In this document: positions 25,748-35,715 of the stretch, piece after piece
Layout of the letters: each line of letters starts with the position of its first letter
Position numbering within the stretch: position 1 is the stretch's first letter
From: JAEUQQ01 sp963697285
GTDB taxonomy: Bacteria > Acidobacteriota > Vicinamibacteria > Vicinamibacterales > JAFNAJ01
DNA: 64,000 nucleotides
Reading direction: 5' to 3'
Assembly (NCBI GenBank): GCA_963697285.1
Contig: CAVONI010000011.1
Span: 1,488,001 to 1,552,000 of the forward strand
Translations under genes and position numbers: made by a program
Notes under the pieces: generated by a model
What the model saw: the letters and a program-made list of their open reading frames with translations, nothing else
Told to the model about the DNA's origin: nothing
Databases searched by the model: none

Positions 25748-25842
25748 GGGCCGCGCGGGGGCGCGGCCCCTACAGCCTCCACGGTGTAGGGGCCGCGCCC
25801 CCGCGCGGCCCGCTCACGCCAACGCGCGCCCCCGCGCGGCCC
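25748..25842. repeat. Cluster of REP2 hairpins
   Basis: An inverted REP2 (25748-25773) and a direct REP2 (25786-25811) lie head to head, 12 bases apart, with a partial third copy (about 25825-25842). This is the layout of a bacterial interspersed mosaic element. The rest of the gap to the next gene at 26003 shows nothing recognisable. Confidence 0.75.
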
Positions 25843-26002
25843 CTCCCACGTCGGCGCGAGATCCCGATCCGATCACGACGGTCGGCGCCCTCGCTCCCTT
25901 GTTCGGGCTGCGCGCTCGCGCAACCCCTGACCGCGCTCGCTGCACGGTCGCTTCCTCGGCCGGTCGGCTACGTCTCGCACGCGGCCCGGCCCGGAGGGCG
26001 TC

Positions 26003-26995
<993 letters not shown>

Positions 26996-27018
26996 GATGG
27001 CGGGCCGCGAAGGATGGC

Positions 27019-27044
27019 GGGCCGCGCAGGGGCGCGGCCCCCAC
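27019..27044 (-). repeat. REP2 hairpin between ketosynthase and ligase genes
   Basis: Inverted REP2 with stem GGGCCGCGC/GCGCGGCCC, ending CCAC instead of CTAC. A second partial GGCGGGCCGCG lies at 27000-27010. Confidence 0.65.
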
Positions 27045-27113
27045 GGACACCCGTGCACGGTGCGCCACGCGCGGCGGCACGGTTGAGTGCCCCGACGACG
27101 GGGAGGATCGGTC

Positions 27114-28658
27114 ATGTTGCACGGTGATGTGCTCGGCGATCGTGCGCGGCTGACGCCCGACGCGCTGGCGCTGGTGGATGTGGCGACCGGGGCGCGGCTC
27201 ACCTACGCCGCGCTCGATGCGCGTGCCGCGCGATGCGCGCGCTGGCTGCGCAGCGGCCTCGGTCTCGCGAAGGGCGATCGGTTCGGCCTCCTCGCCCACA
27301 ACCGCGTCGAGTACCTCGATCTCGTCTTCGCCGCCGCCAAGAGCGGCTGCATCATCGTCCCGCTCGGCACGCGGCTGACCGCACACGAACTCGAGCACAT
27401 CGTCCGCGACAGTGGCATGCGCGTGCTGATCTACGCCGGCCAGTTCGGCGACACGGTGACGGAGCTGCGCACGCTCGTCCCGCTCGCGCGCGCCGTCGCC
27501 CTCGACGAGCCCGCTGCGCCTGCCGACGATCGCTACGCCGCGCAACTCGACGCCCTCCCCGACGATCCCGCCTGGCAGCGTGAATCGTGCGGAGGCGACG
27601 ACGTCTACGCCCTCCTGTACACGAGCGGCACCACCGGGCGTCCCAAGGGCGTGATGGTGCCCCACCGCATGGTGGCGTGGAACGGCTACAACACCGTCGC
27701 GTGCTGGCAGCTCGAGGCTGGCGACGTGTCACCCATCTTCACCCCGCTGTACCACGCCGGGGCACTCGGTGCGTTCCTGCTCCCGATCCTGACGATCGGC
27801 GGCACGATCGTCCTCCACGCCGGATTCGACGTCGACGAAGTCTGGCGCGTGATTGTCGACGAGCGCTGCACCGTGGTGCTCGGCGTGCCGACGATCTGGA
27901 AGCTCCTGATGGAGGCTCCGCAGTGTGCGACCGCCGACCTGTCGCATGTGCGCTGGTTCATCAGCGGCGGCGCGCCCCTGCCCGAGTACATCGCCGAGGC
28001 GTTCCAGCGGCGCGGCGTGACCTTCAAGCAGGGATACGGCCTCACCGAAGTGGGTGTGAACTGCTTCTCGATGACCGTCGAGGAGTCGATCCGCAAGCGT
28101 GGCTCGATCGGCAAGCCCCTGATGCAGACCGAGGCCAGGCTGATTGACGAGGCGGGGGCCGCGGTGGCGTCGGGCGAGATCGGCGAACTCTGCCTGCGCG
28201 GACCGCACGTGAGCCTCGGCTACTGGAACAACCCCGAGGCCACGGCCGCGGCGCTGGATGCCGAGGGGTGGTTCCACACCGGCGACCTGGCGCGTCGCGA
28301 CGCCGAGGGGTTCTTCTACATCGCCGGCCGCCGCAAGGACATGTTCATCAGCGGCGGCGTCAACGTGTATCCTGCTGAAATCGAGGGTGAACTGCTGCTG
28401 CACCCTTCGATCGCCGACGCAGCGGTCGTCGGCGTGCCCCACGCGACGTGGGGTGAAGTCGGCGTGGCGTTCGTGGTGGCGCGCGCCGGGCACGATCTCG
28501 ACGCGGCCGCCGTCGTGGCCCACCTCGCGACACGGCTGGCACGCTACAAGCTGCCACGCGACGTCGTCTTCGTCGAGGCGTTGCCGCGCACGGCCTACGG
28601 GAAGGTGCAGAAGCACGTGCTGACCGCGCAGTATGCCCACGACAGGTTGACGCCGTGA
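27114..28658 (+). CDS. AMP-dependent acyl-CoA synthetase (fatty acid CoA ligase type)
   Basis: A 514-residue adenylate-forming enzyme. It has the P-loop-like YTSGTTGRPKG near 180, GYGLTE near 310, the adenosine motif (TGDLARRD, near 397) and the C-terminal hinge/Lys region (GRRKDMFISGG, then the catalytic-Lys segment AYGKVQKH). It activates a carboxylic acid to its acyl-AMP and then its CoA thioester. It resembles medium/long-chain FadD-type ligases, but the chain length is not visible. ATG 27114 has GGGAGG seven bases upstream. The stop overlaps the GTG of the hydrolase by four bases (GTGA), showing translational coupling. Confidence 0.85.
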   Translation: MLHGDVLGDRARLTPDALALVDVATGARLTYAALDARAARCARWLRSGLGLAKGDRFGLLAHNRVEYLDLVFAAAKSGCIIVPLGTRLTAHELEHIVRDSGMRVLIYAGQFGDTVTELRTLVPLARAVALDEPAAPADDRYAAQLDALPDDPAWQRESCGGDDVYALLYTSGTTGRPKGVMVPHRMVAWNGYNTVACWQLEAGDVSPIFTPLYHAGALGAFLLPILTIGGTIVLHAGFDVDEVWRVIVDERCTVVLGVPTIWKLLMEAPQCATADLSHVRWFISGGAPLPEYIAEAFQRRGVTFKQGYGLTEVGVNCFSMTVEESIRKRGSIGKPLMQTEARLIDEAGAAVASGEIGELCLRGPHVSLGYWNNPEATAAALDAEGWFHTGDLARRDAEGFFYIAGRRKDMFISGGVNVYPAEIEGELLLHPSIADAAVVGVPHATWGEVGVAFVVARAGHDLDAAAVVAHLATRLARYKLPRDVVFVEALPRTAYGKVQKHVLTAQYAHDRLTP

Positions 28659-29470
28659 CCCCTCTTGCAGACGGCCGCCCGGTGCTCGGCCACCTCGTCG
28701 AGGGCACGGGAACACCGTGCCTGCTGCTCAACGGCGGGCTGATGAGCATCCGCGCGTGGGACCCCGTCGCAGCGGGGCTCGTCGCCCGGCACCGCGTAAT
28801 CCGGTGCGACCTGCGCGGCCAGTTGCTCTCGCCGGGTCCCGTTCCGTCGACGTTCGACGAGCATGCCGACGAGGTGGTGCGACTGCTGGATGCACTGGGC
28901 GTCGATCGCGTCCACGTCGCCGGCACCTCGCTGGGGGCGTTCGTCGGCATCACCCTCGCGGCGCGCCGCGCCGATCGCGTGCGCTCGCTGGTCGCGATGA
29001 CGGCGACCGATCGCATCACCGCGGACGACTGGCAGGAGGCCCTCCCCTTCCGTGAAGCGGCGCGTGACGCCGCTGCGGGAGGTGATGGTGGCCGCGTGTT
29101 CGACATGCTCGCGCCGGCGACCTTTTCCGACGGGTACCAGGCACGCTTCGCCGCCGAGTTGGCACAACGACGCGCGGTCGTCGCGTCGCTCCCACGCGAG
29201 TGGTTCGTGGCGCTCAACGCCCTGCTCGCTCCGCTCGAGGCGCTCGACATGCGGCCGGCAGCGGCGCGCGTGTCGTGCCCCGTGCTCGTCGTCGGCGGCG
29301 AACACGACCGCACCTTCCCCCTCGCGCACAGCCACGCGCTGTGCGTCGCCTTCCCGTCGGCACGTCTCCACGTCGTCGCTGGCGGGGCGCACGGCCTCGT
29401 CGTCGAGCAACCCGATGACGTGGTCGCGATACTCACGCAGTTCTGGAGCGGGATCGACCCTGACGCATAG
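28655..29470 (+). CDS. Alpha/beta hydrolase, possibly a thioesterase or lactonase
   Basis: A 271-residue alpha/beta hydrolase with nucleophile Ser92 in AGTSLGAF, the acid in VVGGEHDRTF and the catalytic His in AGGAHGLVVEQP. The fold resembles 3-oxoadipate enol-lactonases and related esterases. Its place between an acyl-CoA ligase (four-base overlap) and a thiolase (66-base gap) suggests it hydrolyses an intermediate or product of the same acyl pathway. It is not the OleB type, which has an Asp nucleophile. The GTG start at 28655 is fixed by the overlap with the preceding stop. Confidence 0.75.
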   Translation: MTPLADGRPVLGHLVEGTGTPCLLLNGGLMSIRAWDPVAAGLVARHRVIRCDLRGQLLSPGPVPSTFDEHADEVVRLLDALGVDRVHVAGTSLGAFVGITLAARRADRVRSLVAMTATDRITADDWQEALPFREAARDAAAGGDGGRVFDMLAPATFSDGYQARFAAELAQRRAVVASLPREWFVALNALLAPLEALDMRPAAARVSCPVLVVGGEHDRTFPLAHSHALCVAFPSARLHVVAGGAHGLVVEQPDDVVAILTQFWSGIDPDA

Positions 29471-29536
29471 TCACTTCATCGGCCGCCGCGGATGGCGGGC
29501 TTGGCCCTCCGCCGACGGCACAGGACAGGACGCCTC

Positions 29537-30736
29537 ATGAAACCCATCTACATCGCCGCCTATCACCAGTCACCGTTCGGCAAGCTCGGAGACGTCTCCG
29601 TCCCCGACATCATCGCCCGCGCCGTGTCGAGCGTGTGCGATGACGCGCACATCGATCCCGCGAACATCGACGTGGGCGCCGTGGCGGCCGCGTGCAACTT
29701 CACGCTCAACCGCCAGGGCCTGCTTGCCGGCCTGATGGCCATGGTGCCCGGCCTCGCGGGCAAGCCGATTGAAGCCGTCGAGAACGCGTGCGCATCAGGC
29801 GGGCAGGCCGTGCTGTCGGTCATCAACAAGCTGCTGGCCGGCGACGGGTCGGTGGGTATCGCGGTCGGCTACGAGAAGATGCGCGATGCCGCGGGTAAGG
29901 CCGACGGCAAGCTGATCGGCGAGGTCCTCGGCTTCTTCTCGCATCCCGACGACCGCGAGGGCAAGGTGTTCGTGTTCCCCCACCTCTTCGCCGAGGTGAT
30001 GGCCGCGTACATCGCCGAACACGGCGTCACCGCGCGCGATCTCGCCACGATTGCCGTCACCGAGTACGCGAACGCGAAGCACAACCCGTTTGCGCAGATG
30101 CGCAACGTGGACCTCACGCTCGACGTGGCCGAGCGCCTCGAGGGCATCAACCGCTGCATCGTCGAGGGGTTGCCGCTCAAGACCTACGACTGCTCGCAGA
30201 TCACCGACGGCTACGCCTCGATGATTGTCGCCACCGAGGAAGGGCTCGCGAAGCTGGGCATCGCGCCGGCCGCGTGCGTGCGGATCGCCGGGTGGGGTCA
30301 GGCCACCGACCCGCTGCTGAAGGCGAACCGCGACGTGCTGCGCCCGGTTGGCGCGCACCGCGCGATGCAGCGCGCCTACGACCGCGCCGGCATCACGGCG
30401 AGCGAGGTCAACGTCGCCGAAGTGCACGACTGCTTCACGGTCATGGGCGCGATTGGCACCGAGGTCATCGGCAAGGCGGCCGTCGGCCAGGGCGCGAAGT
30501 ACTGGGTGGACGGCAAGGCCGCCGTCGATGGCGAGTGCGCGATCAACTCGTCGGGCGGCCTCATCGCGAAGGGCCACCCGATCGGCGCCACGGGCATCGC
30601 GATGATTGGATGGGCGTCGTGGCAGTTGCTCGGCAAGGCGCCGGCGCCCCTGCAGGTGAGGGCCCCGCGGGCGGCCGCCACCTTCAACATCGGCGGCCCC
30701 ATCTGCGCATCGGTCTGCACGGTGTTGACGCGCTAG
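29537..30736 (+). CDS. SCP-x-type thiolase (acetyl-CoA acetyltransferase family)
   Basis: A 399-residue thiolase-fold enzyme. The nucleophile Cys85 is in ENACASGG; EVHDCFT supplies the conserved His; GHPIGATG is the C-terminal glycine-rich block with its His. The motifs and length match the SCP-x/archaeal-type thiolases that split or form beta-ketoacyl-CoA; some members instead act in HMG-CoA-type complexes with an OB-fold partner, which is not encoded here. With the KAS III-like protein, ligase and hydrolase it makes a compact acyl-metabolism cluster. ATG 29537 follows AGGACAGGA. A 9-bp hairpin follows the stop. Confidence 0.82.
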   Translation: MKPIYIAAYHQSPFGKLGDVSVPDIIARAVSSVCDDAHIDPANIDVGAVAAACNFTLNRQGLLAGLMAMVPGLAGKPIEAVENACASGGQAVLSVINKLLAGDGSVGIAVGYEKMRDAAGKADGKLIGEVLGFFSHPDDREGKVFVFPHLFAEVMAAYIAEHGVTARDLATIAVTEYANAKHNPFAQMRNVDLTLDVAERLEGINRCIVEGLPLKTYDCSQITDGYASMIVATEEGLAKLGIAPAACVRIAGWGQATDPLLKANRDVLRPVGAHRAMQRAYDRAGITASEVNVAEVHDCFTVMGAIGTEVIGKAAVGQGAKYWVDGKAAVDGECAINSSGGLIAKGHPIGATGIAMIGWASWQLLGKAPAPLQVRAPRAAATFNIGGPICASVCTVLTR

Positions 30737-30758
30737 CGTCGTCGCACGGTGACGGAGT

Positions 30759-30781
30759 CGGGGCGGCTGCGTGCCGCCCCG
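30759..30781 (+). terminator. 9-bp hairpin after the thiolase gene
   Basis: CGGGGCGGC pairs with GCCGCCCCG across a five-base loop, 22 bases after the thiolase stop. No U-tract follows. A REP1 element begins 20 bases later, in the convergent gap with the pilin operon. Confidence 0.5.
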
Positions 30782-30801
30782 CATCGCCGACGTGTCGGCC
30801 G

Positions 30802-30845
30802 GGGGTCAGTCCTTGAAAAATGCGATAAAGAAAGATGTGACCCCT
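30802..30845 (-). repeat. REP1 element giving the stop codon of the PilX-like gene
   Basis: A REP1 hairpin; on the minus strand it begins GTAG-GGGTCACATCTT. The TAG (30844-30846) is the stop of the PilX-like gene. Confidence 0.75.
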
Positions 30846-32325
30846 ACGGGTTGCCGCACGGGTTGGCGGGATCAGGGCCGCGGCATTCTCGCCAGGCCTG
30901 GATGGCCAGGGCGTTCCAGCCGGCGTTGCCGTTGTAGGTGATCAGCACGTTGCCAGACACCGAGACGTAGCCGTCGGCGTCACGGGGCACGAGGTTGGAC
31001 CCGGTGCCTGCAGGCCACTTGCCGTCATCGAAGTTGCCGCCAACCACCAATCCGCTCACCTCGGGATCGCCCGAGAAGTTGATCTGGTCACGTGCGTAGT
31101 ACAGCCCCTCGTAGGCGTTCGTGCCGAGGGTGCCGGTGATCTCGAGATCAGTCCCGGCCACGATGGCGTAGGTCATGGGGCTCATGAGCTTCGGACGCAG
31201 CGAAGGATTGCCCGAGATGTCGACCCATCCCTGCGCGATCAGCGTGACGGCTACCGGCGACGCAATGCTGCCTGGGCTGCCCGAGATGAGCATGTTCATG
31301 TCGGTGTAGTACGTCGCCGACAGGATGCTCCCGTTTGCCTTCCAGCACGGCGTGCCGGCGCAATTGCCGATCGCCCATCCTGTATCAGGGTTTGCGGGCG
31401 GGTTCGCCACGTAGAGGATCGGCGTGGCCAGCGTGGACCCGGCGCAGGCGGCGAGCGTGTTGGCAGGGCCGCAGTAGATCCGGTGTCCGGCGCCGAGATT
31501 CACAAGCAGGAAGTCGGCCACCGCCTTGAACGTTGACGGCTCGAGCTTGGGGATCGGCAACGGATCGACCCCGGGCAGGGCAGGTGCGCCACCGGACACG
31601 CACGCCGGGCCGCCATCGGCATCGCCCTCGATGGTCCCCACCGCCTCGTAATACTGCTCGGCACACGCCGTCGTGCCGTCGATGTCGAGATCACCGTTGG
31701 CGTGGATGCCTCCCGCCGAACCCATGACCGACGGATTGCCGTTGATCCGCAGGTTGCCGTTGACGACCAGGGCCGGCAAGGCGCGGTCCTTGAACACGGC
31801 CTCGATTGTCGTCTCGGCGCCGTTGCGGCCGATGCCGCGCGAACGCGCCAGCAGGCGCCCGTTGACGTCGTGGTTGGCATTCGCATCAGGCGTCGGCAGC
31901 GTCGACTCGAGCGCGTTGTCGTCGCACAGCCGCACCTCGTAGCGTCCACCGAACGCGTTCCCCGCCGGGAACGCCCGGCCTGCGGCGGGAATCAGTTCGC
32001 CGGCCGGCGGGTACGGCGACGACGCGCCCGCCGGTTCGGTGGCGAACTCGTCGAGATTGCATGCGGTGCCGTCACCGCTCACCAGCAGCGGATCGTAGCC
32101 GTTGATCCAGACCTGGTTGAGCAGCAGGGCCTTCGCGTGCGTGATCCCGGCATCGGCAATCGCGAGGGCTTCGACGTTCTCGCGGTCGTTGTTCGCGACG
32201 GTCACCGACACGACGCCGACGGACGTCAGCGCGACGCCGAGCACGGTCACCATCAGGAGGGTCACCATGGCCGTCACGAGCGCCATGCCGTGCTCGTTCT
32301 TCGGCTCCCGCGGGTGGGATGTCAT
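30844..32325 (-). CDS. PilX-like minor pilin / pilus assembly protein
   Basis: A 493-residue protein with a PilX N-terminal segment: short leader then GMALVTAMVTLLMVTVLGVAL as membrane helix (about 14-40), followed by ANNDRENVEALAIADAGI, typical of PilX/GspK-like proteins. The large C-terminal region has repeated IxGNPS/ISGNPS-like beta-helix motifs (NGNLRINGNPSVMG, DISGNPSLRP, INFSGDPEV) and several cysteine pairs, resembling a polymer-like right-handed beta-helix. It is much longer than usual PilX (about 170-200 residues). Its ATG overlaps the PilW stop by four bases with GGAGG upstream. It is the last gene of a minor-pilin operon and probably lies at the pilus tip or priming complex. Confidence 0.72.
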   Translation of the reverse strand: MTSHPREPKNEHGMALVTAMVTLLMVTVLGVALTSVGVVSVTVANNDRENVEALAIADAGITHAKALLLNQVWINGYDPLLVSGDGTACNLDEFATEPAGASSPYPPAGELIPAAGRAFPAGNAFGGRYEVRLCDDNALESTLPTPDANANHDVNGRLLARSRGIGRNGAETTIEAVFKDRALPALVVNGNLRINGNPSVMGSAGGIHANGDLDIDGTTACAEQYYEAVGTIEGDADGGPACVSGGAPALPGVDPLPIPKLEPSTFKAVADFLLVNLGAGHRIYCGPANTLAACAGSTLATPILYVANPPANPDTGWAIGNCAGTPCWKANGSILSATYYTDMNMLISGSPGSIASPVAVTLIAQGWVDISGNPSLRPKLMSPMTYAIVAGTDLEITGTLGTNAYEGLYYARDQINFSGDPEVSGLVVGGNFDDGKWPAGTGSNLVPRDADGYVSVSGNVLITYNGNAGWNALAIQAWRECRGPDPANPCGNP

Positions 32326-32963
32326 TCGGTCCTCCGCACTGCCACCGACGAGGTCAACCACGAGGCGGGGCCATCCTGCACCATCGCCGTCGATTGCGTG
32401 CGCAATTGGATGGTGACGTACGCGATCCGGCTCGCAAACGTGACGGCATTCGCGATGGCCCCTTCGTTGGTGTCGCGGTAAGTGAACGTCATGCCCGCCA
32501 CGTTCTCGGCAAACACCACGGGACCGGGGTCGCTCGGTTCCTGCTTGACGAGCTGGCCGCCGGCCACGCTGAACGTGATGTCCTCGTAGGGATCGTCGAG
32601 CACGCCGTCGGCGGGGTTCCAGTCCGACTGGATCCTGATGCTGTCGTACACGTTGTTGAAGTCGGGATCAGCACGTAGCGGCGTGACTGCGATGTTCAGG
32701 GGATTACTGCCCGACATGCGCACGAGCCGTGTGATGGCATCCATTGCCGCGCGCGCCTGGTTGGCGGTCTCGAGCCGCTCACGCTGTGCCGAGTAGTTCC
32801 GCTGTGTCGCCACGATGGCCGTGGTCGTGATGCCGAGCGTGAGCAGGACGACGATGGTCGTGATCAGGAGTTCGACCAGGGTGAAGCCGGCGTCTGCCCG
32901 CGAGGGCGTGGTGCACACCGCGAGCGGCGGTTGCGTTGACGTTGGTCGCGGTGCTAGGGCCAC
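32322..32963 (-). CDS. PilW-like minor pilin
   Basis: A 213-residue prepilin-like protein. The type III signal is DAG|FTLVELLITTIVV, with Gly before the cleavage site and Glu at position 5 of the mature protein. A PilW-like C-terminal beta domain follows. The GTG start at 32963 overlaps the end of the PilV gene by ten bases and has GGGAGG six bases upstream, which fits a short leader; earlier in-frame starts would give an implausible leader. It is coupled to the next gene by a four-base ATGA overlap. Confidence 0.78.
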   Translation of the reverse strand: MALAPRPTSTQPPLAVCTTPSRADAGFTLVELLITTIVVLLTLGITTTAIVATQRNYSAQRERLETANQARAAMDAITRLVRMSGSNPLNIAVTPLRADPDFNNVYDSIRIQSDWNPADGVLDDPYEDITFSVAGGQLVKQEPSDPGPVVFAENVAGMTFTYRDTNEGAIANAVTFASRIAYVTIQLRTQSTAMVQDGPASWLTSSVAVRRTE

Positions 32964-33388
32964 AGCTTGCCTCCCATGGTCACCAGCGGGAAGTCGTCCC
33001 GTTCCGGAAGGACGACCATCGCCACTTCTCGCGTCCCGGCCGGGCCTGCAGAGACCTGCCATCGCACGCGGAACGTGGCGCCCTGGCTCTGCACCGTGAC
33101 GAAGTGATTGGCGACGTCGGCCGTCAGGCTGCCGTCGATGCTGCGCTTGGCCGACAACGGGGGCGCCGTGCGCAGCCGCTCGAGTTCCTGCCGCCCCGCC
33201 GCTGCCGCCCGGGTCACGTCGCGCGCGGTCACCTGGAGCCGCGTGCCGTAGGCGATCAGGGTGGCCATGCTCAGCGTGCCGATCACGGTCACCACGAGCG
33301 CCACGAGGACTTCGGTGATGCTGAAGCCCTCGTCTCGCCTGCGTGGATTCGGTGTTGCGGGCGTCATGGTGGCAAGTGGCTCGTTCAT
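32954..33388 (-). CDS. PilV-like minor pilin
   Basis: A 144-residue prepilin-like protein with the type III signal DEG|FSITEVLVALVVTVIG and a small C-terminal domain ending GGKLWP. The N-terminal helix motif EVLVALVV is characteristic of PilV/GspI-like minor pilins, which help start pilus assembly. The ATG at 33388 overlaps the stop of the FimT-like gene by four bases. The longer frame upstream is a shadow of that gene. Confidence 0.78.
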   Translation of the reverse strand: MNEPLATMTPATPNPRRRDEGFSITEVLVALVVTVIGTLSMATLIAYGTRLQVTARDVTRAAAAGRQELERLRTAPPLSAKRSIDGSLTADVANHFVTVQSQGATFRVRWQVSAGPAGTREVAMVVLPERDDFPLVTMGGKLWP

Positions 33389-33882
33389 TGGATGGTGGCA
33401 GTCCCCGAGACCGCGATGTTGATGGTGCGGGCGAACCCGCTCTCGTGCACGACCGTCAGCGCCTCCGCTGCGGCGAGGCGCCCCAGGGGGTCGTAGTCGA
33501 TCTGGGCCGGGACCTCGGAAAACGCGATGCCTTGCGACAACCGGCCCGGAACGCCGAGGCTCTGGGCGGCACCGCCTGCCCCGGTCGCCTGCACCTGCAC
33601 GGTGCCCGTCGCAACGTCGATGAGGAGCCACGTCGGACGATTGCGCTTGAGCGCGTTCATCCGCGCCTCCATCAGCTTGCCGCTGATCATCGAGGCGCTT
33701 TCCTGCAACCGGTGCTGGACGAGGGCCCCTCGCACCTGCACCACGGCCATCGTGGTGAACACAATCGAGATGGCGACGACGATGAGGAGTTCGATGAGTG
33801 AGAATCCCGGCGACCGACGCTGAAGCGAATACGGTGGCGTTACAGACGGGCGAGGCGAGGCGCACAGGCGGACGTCCTGCAT
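33385..33882 (-). CDS. GspH/FimT-like minor pilin
   Basis: A 165-residue prepilin-like protein: leader to RRSPG|FSLIELLIVVAISIV, then the GspH/FimT beta domain with ARMNALKRNRPTWLLID near 75, the segment typical of FimT. It is the first gene of the four-gene minor-pilin operon (FimT, PilV, PilW, PilX), all overlapping. No major pilin, PilY1 or assembly ATPase is in the window. The ATG at 33882 gives a leader of about 26 residues; an upstream ATG at 33927 would make it 41, longer than usual. The 283 bases upstream show no clear promoter. Confidence 0.78.
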   Translation of the reverse strand: MQDVRLCASPRPSVTPPYSLQRRSPGFSLIELLIVVAISIVFTTMAVVQVRGALVQHRLQESASMISGKLMEARMNALKRNRPTWLLIDVATGTVQVQATGAGGAAQSLGVPGRLSQGIAFSEVPAQIDYDPLGRLAAAEALTVVHESGFARTINIAVSGTATIQ

Positions 33883-34165
33883 GTTCGCCACTAGTTCAAT
33901 TGTCGTGCCGACCGCCGTGGCGGGCATCGCGCAGTTGCTGCCTGTTGATCGAGACCTGCGTGCGCAAGCCCCTCGCAGCCCCAGATCACAGTTCTGTCAC
34001 GACACCCACGAGTCTGGTGGGTTGACGGCTCGCCCGGGCTCCGTGTCCCAGCCCCATGCTGCGCGATAGGCCACGTTCCAGCCCCAGCTGCGCGCGGACG
34101 CTCTGGCGTCGATCATGCTCACAGGCCGGGTGCGCGAATCGACTGAAGCGCCCTGGAGGTTGACG

Positions 34166-34729
34166 ATGTGTACCCGAACACCACTGCTGGCGCTGGGCGT
34201 GCTGCTGCTGATTGCCGTCGCCACGCCGGCTGCCGCGCAGCCCTCGCTGGCCGATGTCGCGCGCCAGGAAGCCGCTCGCCGGAAGGGCGCCGGCACCAGC
34301 GCGAAGGTCTACACGAACAAGGACGTCAACAGGGGGCGGCCGCTGACGACCGCCGCAGCAACCACAAACGCGCCGGCGCCCCCCGCTGCTGCGGCCCCGG
34401 AAAGGGCCGTCGCACCCGACGGCGGAGCCAGCGAAGGAACGGCTTCAGCGCCGTCACCCACGGATCCGCGCCTGGCGGGGCTCCAGGAGCAACTCGCGAG
34501 CCTCACCGATGCAGCGGCGAAAGCGCTCGGCGAGGCCGACAAGCTGAATGCCACCATCGTCAACCTGTTCGACGAGAACCAGAGGCGGATGGCGATTGAG
34601 CACCGCGACCAGCAGCTGACCGACTACCACCTTCGGCAAGCCCAGATCGAACAGGTCACGAAGCAGATCGGCGAGCTCCAGAACGGACGCGACGTGCCGT
34701 CGACCGCGAAGCCGCCACAGCCGCGTTGA
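34166..34729 (+). CDS. Secreted protein with N-terminal SLADVARQE motif and C-terminal coiled coil
   Basis: A 187-residue exported protein: signal peptide (about 1-24, ending TPAAAQ), then SLADVARQEAARRKG, a motif often seen just after the leader in small acidobacterial periplasmic proteins, then a disordered Ala/Pro/Thr region (about 55-110) and an alpha-helical C-terminus (about 110-180), likely a coiled coil. No known function. ATG 34166 has GGAGG six bases upstream and fits a signal peptide; the frame open from 34115 has no better start. Confidence 0.65.
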   Translation: MCTRTPLLALGVLLLIAVATPAAAQPSLADVARQEAARRKGAGTSAKVYTNKDVNRGRPLTTAAATTNAPAPPAAAAPERAVAPDGGASEGTASAPSPTDPRLAGLQEQLASLTDAAAKALGEADKLNATIVNLFDENQRRMAIEHRDQQLTDYHLRQAQIEQVTKQIGELQNGRDVPSTAKPPQPR

Positions 34730-34742
34730 CGGACGCATCGGG

Positions 34743-34748
34743 TACAAT
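34743..34748 (+). promoter_or_regulatory. -10-like TACAAT, leaderless start
   Basis: TACAAT ends nine bases before ATG 34758. No Shine-Dalgarno sequence is present. Confidence 0.42.
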
Positions 34749-34757
34749 CCACGCCCG

Positions 34758-35672
34758 ATGGCCACTGCATCGCGTAACGTGCTCCTCTGGGTCCTCACGG
34801 TCGTCCTCGTTGCCGCTGCCGTCGTGTACCAGCGCCGCACCGGACCCACCTATCCCTATCGCACCACGATCACGGTCAACCAGGACGAGCGCGTGCCTGC
34901 GCGACTCATCCGGAGCGCCGAGACGTCACATGACGCCGAGGTGATCGTGCCGTCGCCGGGCGGCGCCGTGAGCGGCACCATGTTCTGGCGCCGCTATCCC
35001 ACCAGCGAGCCATGGAGTACCGTGCCGATGGTGCTCCGGACGATCGAGGGCGGCGTCACCCAGCTCACGGCGACGCTCCCGCGGCAGGCCGCCGCCGGCA
35101 AGCTCGAGTACCGGCTCGAACTGGCGAGTCCCGCCGGTGCGCAGCGCGTGCCGGCGACGCCGAATGCCGACGGCGAAGACCTCGTGATGCGCTTCAAGGA
35201 TCCGGTGCCCGCCCTGGTTCTCGTGCCGCACGTCGTGATGATGTTCCTGGCCCTGTTGCTGGGCCTCCGCGCAGGTCTCGGTGCGGTCGTCGGCATGGAC
35301 GGCTGGCAGCGCTACGTGGGCGTCACGGCCTGCTGCATGACGCTCGGCGGGATGGTTCTGGGCCCCCTCGTCCAGAAGTACGCGTTTGGCGCGTACTGGA
35401 CGGGATTCCCCGTCGGGTCGGATCTGACCGACAACAAGATGCTCGCGCAGTGGATCGGCTGGTTGCTGACGTGGCTGGCCACCGGCACCCCGATCGTCGC
35501 CCTGAAGCGCTGGGGCCGGCCACTGGCGATCATCACGACGCTGATCATGCTGAGCGTGTACCTGATTCCGCACTCGATGCGCGGCAGCCAGCTCGACTAC
35601 GCGAAGCTCGAGAAGATGCAGCAGCAAGGCCCCGTCGACCCCCGCAAGGCGATCGGCACCTCGGATCGGTAG
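34758..35672 (+). CDS. Inner-membrane protein of unknown function
   Basis: A 304-residue protein: one N-terminal transmembrane helix (about 7-26), a soluble extracytoplasmic domain (about 30-145) with an immunoglobulin-like strand pattern (VSGTMFWRRY, AAGKLEYRLEL), then four transmembrane helices (about 155-280) and a short charged tail. I do not recognise the family; similar proteins may occur in Acidobacteriota and Bacteroidota. No motif indicates an enzyme. A REP1 fragment follows the stop. Confidence 0.6.
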   Translation: MATASRNVLLWVLTVVLVAAAVVYQRRTGPTYPYRTTITVNQDERVPARLIRSAETSHDAEVIVPSPGGAVSGTMFWRRYPTSEPWSTVPMVLRTIEGGVTQLTATLPRQAAAGKLEYRLELASPAGAQRVPATPNADGEDLVMRFKDPVPALVLVPHVVMMFLALLLGLRAGLGAVVGMDGWQRYVGVTACCMTLGGMVLGPLVQKYAFGAYWTGFPVGSDLTDNKMLAQWIGWLLTWLATGTPIVALKRWGRPLAIITTLIMLSVYLIPHSMRGSQLDYAKLEKMQQQGPVDPRKAIGTSDR

Positions 35673-35676
35673 CACC

Positions 35677-35702
35677 AAGGGGTCACATCTTTCATTGGCG
35701 GT
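35677..35702 (+). repeat. Partial REP1 element
   Basis: AAGGGGTCACATCTTTCATT matches the first half of REP1; the second arm is missing. The promoter region of the GH43 gene starts here. Confidence 0.55.
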
Positions 35703-35715
35703 ATTGTTGGACGCC

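Noticed and set aside
24133..25782. Long minus-strand frame of 549 codons opposite the first Oar-like receptor
   Set aside because: Same antisense artefact; the plus strand encodes a clear receptor with signal peptide and terminal Phe.
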